DNA from: Amycolatopsis xylanica
GTDB lineage: Bacteria; Actinomycetota; Actinomycetes; Mycobacteriales; Pseudonocardiaceae
Direction of reading: 5' to 3'
NCBI RefSeq assembly: GCF_900107045.1
Contig: NZ_FNON01000014.1
Span: 62,001-126,000 of the forward strand
DNA length: 64,000 nucleotides
Under the pieces are notes generated by a model that had not been told where the DNA came from, did no database searches, and saw only the letters and a program-made list of their open reading frames with translations. The position numbers were made by a program, and so were the translations under genes. Of the stretch, positions 58,499 to 64,000 are shown one piece after another; positions within the stretch are counted from its first letter, which is position 1, and every line of letters starts with the position of its first letter.

Positions 58499-59044
58499 AT
58501 GAACATCACCAGGGCCGGCTGGATCCAGCTGGCCTCACTGTGGGGAGCGGCCATCCTCGTGCTCGTGACGGCGGGCTGGCTGCTGTTGCTCGCCGGATTC
58601 TTCGGCACACCGCTGCTGGCGGCGCCGGTGCCCTTCGTGCTGGTCGGCACGGCATACGGGCTCGGCTCGGCCACCCAGTCCGCGTCGCGCCTGACCGAAG
58701 ACCACGGCACCCGTCTGCTGTGGGCCTGTGTGGTCGGCCTCGTCGGACTGGCGGGCACGTTCTTCGTGTTCGCCGCCTTCGACGCCGCCGGCATCGAACA
58801 CCTGCCGTGGGTGGCGATCATCCTGTGCGGACTGCCTTATCCGCTGGTCGCGGGCATCCTCGCGACGCCATGGGCGTTCCGCGCGGGCGCCGCCGTGCTC
58901 ACGGTCGCGCTGATCGTGCTCGGCGTATGGCTTCCGGCGAGCCGCGACAAGCCCGCGTCGACGGGCGAGCGGTTCGCCGAGATGGTCCACGACGTCTTCA
59001 TCCCGCACAAGACCAAGCAGCTCAAGCTCGACTTCCGCGACTGA
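58499..59044 (+). CDS. Four-helix membrane protein of unknown function
   Basis: 181 aa, not recognised. Four to five hydrophobic segments (about residues 9-28, 32-52, 71-92, 103-122, 128-144) followed by a 35-residue charged cytoplasmic tail (RFAEMVHDVFIPHKTKQLKLDFRD). Divergent from the LysR gene. Its stop codon lies in the first unit of the 16-bp tandem array at 59041, and a strong terminator follows. Confidence 0.75.
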   Translation: MNITRAGWIQLASLWGAAILVLVTAGWLLLLAGFFGTPLLAAPVPFVLVGTAYGLGSATQSASRLTEDHGTRLLWACVVGLVGLAGTFFVFAAFDAAGIEHLPWVAIILCGLPYPLVAGILATPWAFRAGAAVLTVALIVLGVWLPASRDKPASTGERFAEMVHDVFIPHKTKQLKLDFRD

Positions 59045-59120
59045 TTCGACAAAGGCCTAATTCGACAAAGGGCTGATCCAACAAGGGACTGATTCAACAA
59101 GGGGCTCATACGACAAGGGC
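59041..59120. repeat. Five 16-bp tandem repeats
   Basis: Units start at 59041, 59057, 59073, 59089 and 59105, all exactly 16 bp, with consensus CTGATTCGACAAGGGG (units such as CTGATTCGACAAAGGC and CTGATTCAACAAGGGG). The first unit supplies the TGA stop of the membrane protein gene. The last unit runs into the terminator stem. Confidence 0.85.
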
Positions 59121-59164
59121 ACGTTTGAAATGTTCAACAATTCAAACGTGCCCTTGTATTTTTT
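59113..59164 (+). terminator. Strong intrinsic terminator after the membrane protein gene
   Basis: Arms 59113-59129 and 59141-59157 form a perfect 17-bp stem (core GGGCACGTTTGAA with TTCAAACGTGCCC) around an 11-nt loop, followed by ATTTTTT (59158-59164). This is the clearest Rho-independent terminator in the window. Confidence 0.85.
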
Positions 59165-59200
59165 GGGCGGAAGCCAAACATGGCGGGTCTGGGCGGCTGG

Positions 59201-59217
59201 GTGAGGGGATCCCTCAC
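59201..59217. repeat. Small palindrome GTGAGGG-GAT-CCCTCAC
   Basis: Perfect 7-bp arms with 3-nt loop in the 420-bp gene-free stretch 59045-59464 between the membrane protein and moeZ. That stretch holds the tandem array, the terminator, this palindrome and two more hairpins, and nothing protein-like. Confidence 0.6.
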
Positions 59218-59234
59218 GCCAGCCTGAAAAAGCG

Positions 59235-59287
59235 TGCGCGAGTGGTGCCTCTGCTCCGCTAGACGCAGCAGAGGTACCACTCGCGCA
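59235..59287. repeat. 21-bp stem palindrome
   Basis: Arms 59235-59255 and 59267-59287 (TGCGCGAGTGG...CCTCTGCT paired with AGCAGAGG...CCACTCGCGCA) with a single G-T pair and an 11-nt loop. Probably a dispersed repeat or a terminator for the minus-strand moeZ gene. Confidence 0.7.
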
Positions 59288-59333
59288 AACACAGTCCCCT
59301 GATCCGAGCCTCATCACGCAGCGAGGGGACCCC

Positions 59334-59354
59334 CGAGTGCTTACTACGCACTCG
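59334..59354. repeat. Palindrome CGAGTGC-N7-GCACTCG
   Basis: Perfect 7-bp arms with a 7-nt loop, about 110 bp after the moeZ stop when read on the minus strand. Confidence 0.5.
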
Positions 59355-59464
59355 ACGGCACCCTCACTTCACAGCGCACCCACATCGAACTCGGCCAAGG
59401 AAATCCACACCGGCCAGCCCCGGAACACGCCATGTTCGACCTTCCCCTGAACAGAACTAGAGGA

Positions 59465-60643
59465 TCAGTACGTCGGCAGGCTCTGGTCGATCTGCCTGGC
59501 CCAGGCGAGCACACCACCACCGAGGTGGGTCGCGTCCTTGAACCCGGCCTTGTGCAGCGCGGCCAGCGCCTCCGCCGAGCGCGCGCCCGACTTGCAGTGC
59601 AGCACGATCGGCTTGTCCTGCGGCAGCTCCGCGAACGCCTCACCCGAGAGGATCCGGTCCTTCGGGATGAGCGTCGCGCCCTTGATGTTCACGATCTCGT
59701 ACTCGTGCGGCTCACGGACGTCGATCAGCGCGAAGTTGTCGCCGTTGTCGAACTTGGCCTTGAGCTCGGCGGGCGTGATCGTGCTGCCCGCGGCGGCGTT
59801 GGCCGCCTCGTCGGACACCACACCGCAGAACGCGTCGTAGTCGATCAGCTCGGTGATCTTCGGGGTCTCCGGGTCCTTGCGGATCTTGACCTCGCGGTAC
59901 TTCATCTCCAGCGCGTCGTAGCTGATCAGCCGCCCGAGCAGCGGCTCACCGATGCCGGTGATGAGCTTGATCGCCTCGTTCACCATGATCGAGCCGATCG
60001 ACGCGCACAGCACGCCCAGCACGCCGCCCTCGGCGCACGACGGGACCATGCCGGGCGGCGGCGGCTCGGGGTAGAGGTCGCGGTAGTTGAGGCCCTTGCC
60101 GTTCGGCGCGTCTTCCCAGAACACGCTGACCTGGCCCTCGAACCGGAAGATCGAGCCCCACACGTACGGCTTGCCCAGCAGCACCGCGGCGTCGTTCACC
60201 AGGTACCGGGTGGCGAAGTTGTCGGTGCCGTCGACGATCAGGTCGTAGTCGCGGAAGATCTCCAGCGCGTTCGAGCTGTCGAGCCGGTCGGTGTGCAGGT
60301 ACACCTTGACGAACGGGTTGACCTCGGCGATCGACTCCTGCGCCGAAGCGGCCTTGAGCTTGCCGATGTCGGACTGGCCGTGGATCACCTGGCGGTGCAG
60401 GTTCGATTCGTCGACCTCGTCGAAGTCGACGATGCCGAGCGTGCCGACACCGGCGGCGGCCAGGTACAGCAGCGCCGGGCTGCCCAGCCCGCCCGCGCCG
60501 ATGACCAGGACCTTCGCGTTCTTCAGCCGTTTCTGCCCGGTCACCCCGACGTCGGGAATGATCAGGTGACGGCTGTAGCGAGCCACCTCTTCCTTGGTGA
60601 GCTCGGCGGCCGGCTCAACGAGCGGCGGCAGCTTGCCAGACAT
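59465..60643 (-). CDS. moeZ: MoeZ: ThiF/MoeB-type adenylyltransferase-sulfurtransferase
   Basis: 392 aa. E1-like domain with GAGGLGS (residues 49-55) and DFDEVDESNLHRQ, then a C-terminal rhodanese domain (FALIDVREPHEYEIVNIKGA) with active-site loop HCKSGARS. The CxxC zinc pairs of MoeB are not visible (RKDPETPKITELIDYDAFCG at that place). In Amycolatopsis MoeZ is known to activate several sulfur carrier proteins by adenylation and thiolation for cofactor, cysteine and thiosugar synthesis. It also serves molybdopterin needed by nitrate reductase. Confidence 0.95.
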   Translation of the reverse strand: MSGKLPPLVEPAAELTKEEVARYSRHLIIPDVGVTGQKRLKNAKVLVIGAGGLGSPALLYLAAAGVGTLGIVDFDEVDESNLHRQVIHGQSDIGKLKAASAQESIAEVNPFVKVYLHTDRLDSSNALEIFRDYDLIVDGTDNFATRYLVNDAAVLLGKPYVWGSIFRFEGQVSVFWEDAPNGKGLNYRDLYPEPPPPGMVPSCAEGGVLGVLCASIGSIMVNEAIKLITGIGEPLLGRLISYDALEMKYREVKIRKDPETPKITELIDYDAFCGVVSDEAANAAAGSTITPAELKAKFDNGDNFALIDVREPHEYEIVNIKGATLIPKDRILSGEAFAELPQDKPIVLHCKSGARSAEALAALHKAGFKDATHLGGGVLAWARQIDQSLPTY

Positions 60644-60737
60644 CCGGGTCCTCCATCTCGCGCGTTATCGCGTTCGCATCCCAGTATGTCTAACGCGCGC
60701 AGGCAACCACTACTTCCCGACGTCCACCCTGTGGGAT

Positions 60738-61871
60738 CTAGCCGCCGGGTTTGCCGGACGGGTTGGGCCACGCGTTGGGCTTGCAGACCTTGCCGTCCGC
60801 GGGCACCTTGCCCTTGTCGCCACCGGGGATGTTGTTCAGCTTCTCGACGTAGTCGTTCGCGACGCCGAAGGACTGCTGCATCATCACCGGCGCGAGCCCG
60901 CCGTTTTCGTTGCAGCCGACGTGCTTGCCGCCGAGCGCGTGGCCGACCTCGTGGTTGATCGCGTACGCGCGATAGCCGCTCAGGTCGTTCTCCCACGCCT
61001 TCGCGCCGCGGATCCACCTGGCCACGTTGATGATCACCCGGCCGGCGCTGCTGCGGTAGCAGGAGGCCTCGAACTTGATCTGGTAACCGCACAGGTCGGC
61101 ACGATGCGAGGTGTTCGGGCTGGTCAGGCTGACCTTGAAGCTGGGGTTCGGGAAGTTCGCGTCCACCCGCTGCAGGGTGTACTTGCCGGTGCCCACCCAG
61201 CTCTGCGAGCTGGACAGGGTGTTCTGCACCGACGAGGCGAAGCTGTCGTCACCCTGGTAGGTCGCCGGGTCCAGGCCGTCTTCCGCCTCGATCGTGTAGG
61301 TGAACAGCGCGCCGCCGGTCCCCTTTTTCTCCGGGGGCGGCCCCGTGAGCGGGATGGCGTGCCAGGTGCCCTTGCCGCTCTCGGTGATCGGGTTGCCGTC
61401 GGGCAGCTCGGCCGTGTCCACCTTGAGGTCGATCGGCGTAGGCGGGTTCTCGACCAGCACGTCGCCGCCATTGCCGTCCCCAGAGCCGTCGCCCGACCCG
61501 GTCGCGGCGCCCGAGGTCTGCCCGGCCGCCTCACTGACGGGCTCGGCCGGTCCGCTGGCGGTCCGGAACACCACGAGCACGGTCAGCACGACCAGGATCG
61601 GCACCGCGTACATGCGCCAGCCGTAGACCTTGCCGAGCTTGGAGAGCTTGCCCTTGTCAGCGGGCTTCTTCTTCGGCGGCGCCGACTTGGGCTCCCAGGC
61701 CGCGGCCAGCGGCTGCGCGGACGTGCGGCGGGAACCGGGTTGATAGCGCTCCTCGGTGACCCGCGACGTGCTCGCGCGCTGGCTCGGCCGGTACTGACCG
61801 GTGTGCGGTGCCCGGCGCTGAGCGGACGGATACTGAGCCCGCCGCTCGTCGCCTCGCGCATCCTGCGTCAC
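60738..61871 (-). CDS. DUF3152 membrane-anchored protein with metzincin-type zinc motif
   Basis: About 377 aa from GTG at 61871. Basic, Gln/Arg-rich cytoplasmic N-terminus, one membrane helix (YAVPILVVLTVLVVFRT, near residue 95-112), a Gly/Ser linker, and an extracytoplasmic DUF3152 domain. The domain contains HEVGHALGGKH at residues 307-317, an exact HExxHxxGxxH zinc motif, followed about 17 residues later by APVMMQQS, a plausible Met-turn. This strongly suggests a metzincin-like metallopeptidase. Upstream GTG codons could be alternative starts. Corresponds by context to Rv3207c. Confidence 0.85.
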   Translation of the reverse strand: MTQDARGDERRAQYPSAQRRAPHTGQYRPSQRASTSRVTEERYQPGSRRTSAQPLAAAWEPKSAPPKKKPADKGKLSKLGKVYGWRMYAVPILVVLTVLVVFRTASGPAEPVSEAAGQTSGAATGSGDGSGDGNGGDVLVENPPTPIDLKVDTAELPDGNPITESGKGTWHAIPLTGPPPEKKGTGGALFTYTIEAEDGLDPATYQGDDSFASSVQNTLSSSQSWVGTGKYTLQRVDANFPNPSFKVSLTSPNTSHRADLCGYQIKFEASCYRSSAGRVIINVARWIRGAKAWENDLSGYRAYAINHEVGHALGGKHVGCNENGGLAPVMMQQSFGVANDYVEKLNNIPGGDKGKVPADGKVCKPNAWPNPSGKPGG

Positions 61872-61960
61872 CCGGTCCACGCACCAAGAGTGCCATAACC
61901 AAACCGTGATGCTTCGAGCGACTGGCGGAATACCGATGGAATGATATTCACTCGAATGGG

Positions 61961-62941
61961 CTACCAAGTCCCGTTTTCGACACTTTCCCACATCCCCAGG
62001 ACGGCTCTCGCTACGGCAACCGGGCGTTCCATCTGCGCCACATGGCCGGTGCGGGGAAGAACGAGTAACCGGGCATGGGGCAGCGCCTCGGCCGTCCGTA
62101 CCGCGCGTTTGGCGGAGATCACTCTGTCGTGGATCCCCCAGACGACGAGCGTGGGAGCGGTCACAGTGCGCGCGACCGACCACAGCGACGCCTCGCCGCG
62201 GGCGGTCCAGGTCCGGAAGATCCCGAACGTGCTGCGCGCGAGCGCGGGTGTCGCCCACTTGAACCCGGCGCGCTCGCTGTGTTCGGCCGCGAGTTCGTCA
62301 AGCCGGCTTTCGGCGAAGGCGTCCGGCTCGGCGTAGCAGAGCTTGATCACCTGCTTGGCCCGCTCGCGTGGCCCGAGCGCGGCGAGCTGCTTGCGAACCC
62401 GGCTGCCGACGAGCGGCAGATACGCGAGCGCCATCCGCGGGTCGGAAAGCCGACGCGGGTCCGGGCGGCGATCCGGCATCGCGGGCGAGATGAGGGTGAG
62501 CGTCCGCACCAGCTCCGGCCGCCGCGCGGCGAGCAGCAGCGCGACCGCGCCGCCCATCGAATTGCCGAGTAGGTGCACCGGCTTGCCGCCCTGCTCCTCC
62601 ACGTACTTCCCGAGGATCTCCGCGTGCGCGTCGAGGCTGAAGTCGAACCCGGGCTCAGGCTCGGAGAACCCGAATCCCGGCAGGTCGACAGCGGTGCCGC
62701 CGGCGAACGGCGAGAGCTGCGCCGCGAGATCCGTCCAGTTGGTCGACGAGCCGCCGAGCCCGTGCACGTAGACGGCGGTCGTGTCCGCCGGGCCCTCCGT
62801 GCGCCGGACCGCGAGGCCCAGCTCGACCGTCCGCGGGTAGGGCGGGCGGGCCCCGTCGAGCGGCGGCAGCGGGGTGTTCGACAGCGGAACGTGGGTCAGC
62901 GGCGAACGGGTGACACGCGGGCTGGAAACTGTACGAGACAC
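61961..62941 (-). CDS. Alpha/beta hydrolase
   Basis: About 326 aa from GTG at 62941. Oxyanion/HG region YVHGLGGSSTNW, nucleophile elbow GNSMGG, acid in WGIHDRVIS and catalytic His in RTGHVAQMERP. Cytoplasmic, substrate unknown; resembles the esterase/lipase-like LipV group by context only. It lies 89 bp upstream of the DUF3152 gene on the same strand and is divergent from the TetR gene across 115 bp. Confidence 0.87.
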   Translation of the reverse strand: MSRTVSSPRVTRSPLTHVPLSNTPLPPLDGARPPYPRTVELGLAVRRTEGPADTTAVYVHGLGGSSTNWTDLAAQLSPFAGGTAVDLPGFGFSEPEPGFDFSLDAHAEILGKYVEEQGGKPVHLLGNSMGGAVALLLAARRPELVRTLTLISPAMPDRRPDPRRLSDPRMALAYLPLVGSRVRKQLAALGPRERAKQVIKLCYAEPDAFAESRLDELAAEHSERAGFKWATPALARSTFGIFRTWTARGEASLWSVARTVTAPTLVVWGIHDRVISAKRAVRTAEALPHARLLVLPRTGHVAQMERPVAVARAVLGMWESVENGTW

Positions 62942-63056
62942 CAGACCAGGATGCCTCACCCTTGGCGGTGAAGGTGTACCGGCGAGTAATGTCGAGTGAG
63001 CTTCTGGTGGCGGTGACCCCGCCACCAGCGGAGGGGCCGCTCGACGTGGAGGAAGC

Positions 63057-63686
63057 ATGACGGAGATGGCGCGTTTGCAGCAACGAGGGGTCCGCCTGCC
63101 CCGTACCGAACGCCGCGCTCAACTGCTGGCGGCAGCGCAACGCGTCTTCGCCGCCAACGGGTACCACGCGGCGGCGATGGACGAGATCGCCGAAGAGGCA
63201 GGCGTCAGCAAGCCGGTGCTCTACCAGCACTTCCCCGGCAAGCTCGACCTCTACATCGCGCTGCTCGAGAGCCACGTGGACGAGCTGGTCCGCCGGGTCA
63301 AGGAGGCGCTCGAGTCCACCACGGACAACAAGCAGCGCGTCCCGGCGACGGTCGGCGCGTTCTTCGACTTCGTCAACGGCGACGCCGGCGCGTTCCGTAT
63401 GGTCTTCGAATCCGACCTGCGCGGCGAGCCCGCGGTCCAGGAGGCGGTCGACAGGGCCACCTCGGCCAGCGTCGACGCGATCACCGACACGATCACCGCC
63501 GACGCTGGCCTCGACGAGGACAAGGCCCGCCTGCTCGCGGTCGGCCTGGTCGGCCTGAGCCAGGTCAGCGCCCGCTTCTGGCTGGCGCACCACCAGTCGA
63601 TGAGCCGCGAGGAAGCGGTCGCACTGACGGCCAACCTGGCCTGGCGCGGCATCGGCGGCGGGTTCCCCCTGCAGCACCAGGACTGA
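63057..63686 (+). CDS. TetR-family transcriptional regulator
   Basis: 209 aa. N-terminal TetR helix-turn-helix (residues 16-62; RRAQLLAAAQRVFAANGYHAAAMDEIAEEAGVSKPVLYQHFPGKLDLYIALL) and a helical ligand domain. GGAGGAAGC directly precedes the ATG, a strong ribosome site. It is divergent from the alpha/beta hydrolase, a likely target, and matches mycobacterial Rv3208 by context. Confidence 0.92.
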   Translation: MTEMARLQQRGVRLPRTERRAQLLAAAQRVFAANGYHAAAMDEIAEEAGVSKPVLYQHFPGKLDLYIALLESHVDELVRRVKEALESTTDNKQRVPATVGAFFDFVNGDAGAFRMVFESDLRGEPAVQEAVDRATSASVDAITDTITADAGLDEDKARLLAVGLVGLSQVSARFWLAHHQSMSREEAVALTANLAWRGIGGGFPLQHQD

Positions 63687-63696
63687 GCTCCCGGGA

Positions 63697-63753
63697 AAAG
63701 CCCGAAAGTGGCTTTCGTCAGGTCTTATCTGACGAAAGCCACTTTCGGGCTTT
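63697..63753. terminator. Perfect 25-bp palindrome, CGAAAGTGGCTTTCG family
   Basis: Arms 63697-63721 and 63729-63753 are exact reverse complements, loop GTCTTAT. Each arm contains the CGAAAGTGGCTTTCG unit seen three times at 28.9 kb and ends in TCAG. It lies between the convergent TetR and alpha/beta hydrolase genes and probably ends both transcripts. Confidence 0.8.
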
Positions 63754-63763
63754 CACACGAGCG

Positions 63764-64000
63764 TCAGGCCGAGGCCCGGCGCGGCTCGGCACAGGCGCGG
63801 GTCAGGGCGCCGATGCGGGCGGCGACCTCGTCGGCGCGTTCTTGGGGGAGCATGTGGCCGGCGCCCGGGTACAGCGCGAAATCGGCCTGGGGCAGCTCGT
63901 CGGCGATGACCCTGGCGTGCGCGACCGGGCAGAGGCGATCCTTCTCCCCCGCCAGCACGACCGCCGGGACGTGCCTGAGCGCGGCGAGCGCAACGCGGCG
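63764..64000 (-). CDS. Alpha/beta hydrolase, C-terminal part (cut by window edge)
   Basis: The last 78 residues of an alpha/beta hydrolase. The frame is open to position 64000 and reads LRHVPAVVLAGEKDRLCPVAHARVIADELPQADFALYP-like, with the acid-loop Asp in GEKD and catalytic His in GAGHMLPQERA. A GTG at 63958 is internal and not a start. Nothing can be said about the N-terminus or substrate. Confidence 0.8.
   Translation of the reverse strand, partial: RRVALAALRHVPAVVLAGEKDRLCPVAHARVIADELPQADFALYPGAGHMLPQERADEVAARIGALTRACAEPRRASA

Overview
The window is high-GC DNA dense with genes, and its gene content points to an actinomycete of the family Pseudonocardiaceae, most likely Amycolatopsis or a close relative. 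Supporting signs are frequent GTG starts, tightly overlapping operons (ATGA, GTGA and TAGTG junctions), AdnAB instead of RecBCD, MoeZ, a DUF222 protein, and a seven-gene nitrate assimilation operon in the order described (from memory) as nasACKBDEF in Amycolatopsis mediterranei. Parts of the order (nudC, ion channel, adnB, adnA, alkyltransferase-like gene, then moeZ, DUF3152, TetR) recall Mycobacterium tuberculosis Rv3199c-Rv3208, and the RDD/DUF95/DUF58/MoxR block recalls Rv3689-Rv3695. These comparisons rest on memory, not on a search. No rRNA, tRNA, CRISPR array, transposase or phage gene was seen.

Layout. 1-3.6 kb: a degenerate HNH/DUF222 protein, a SURF1 protein, CobD and gluconokinase. 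3.6-10.4 kb: a sugar operon read on the minus strand (ROK regulator, solute-binding lipoprotein, two permeases, family 4 glycosidase, BadF-type sugar kinase). 10.7-17.8 kb: a minus-strand operon of two DUF2207 membrane proteins, a catalytic and a non-catalytic M16 peptidase subunit, and NudC. 17.8-28.9 kb: an envelope block in which two paralogous membrane-anchored zinc metallopeptidases flank RDD, DUF95 (SpoIIM-like), a secreted beta-trefoil/Ig-like protein, and a DUF58-MoxR-DUF4350-DUF4129-membrane protein operon. 29-37.8 kb: a small membrane protein, a K+ channel, a DoxX-like protein, the AdnAB resection helicase-nuclease, and a divergent ATL protein. 37.8-41.2 kb: stand-alone uroporphyrinogen-III synthase, a WYL regulator with a divergent DUF3224 gene, and an HTH_42 (AlkZ/YcaQ-like) protein. 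41.2-47 kb: a secreted S53 sedolisin and two large secreted paralogs that resemble the flanks of giant actinobacterial subtilases but have no visible protease domain. 47.1-56.6 kb: the nitrate/nitrite assimilation and siroheme operon. 56.7-59 kb: a TIGR02569-like protein, a LysR regulator and a membrane protein. 59.5-64 kb: MoeZ, a DUF3152 protein with a metzincin motif, two alpha/beta hydrolases (one cut by the window edge) and a TetR regulator.

Intergenic spaces are unusually rich in long perfect or near-perfect inverted repeats belonging to several families: GGTCGTGAGTG at 37.8, 41.2 and 41.5 kb; CGAAAGTGGCTTTCG at 28.9 and 63.7 kb; GAAGGACGCCT at 10.65 kb; a 16-bp x5 tandem array with a terminator at 59.05 kb. 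Several of them supply the stop codon of the adjoining gene. Together with the nested palindrome at 41.29-41.36 kb and the two protease-domain-less subtilase relatives, these are the least explained parts of the window.
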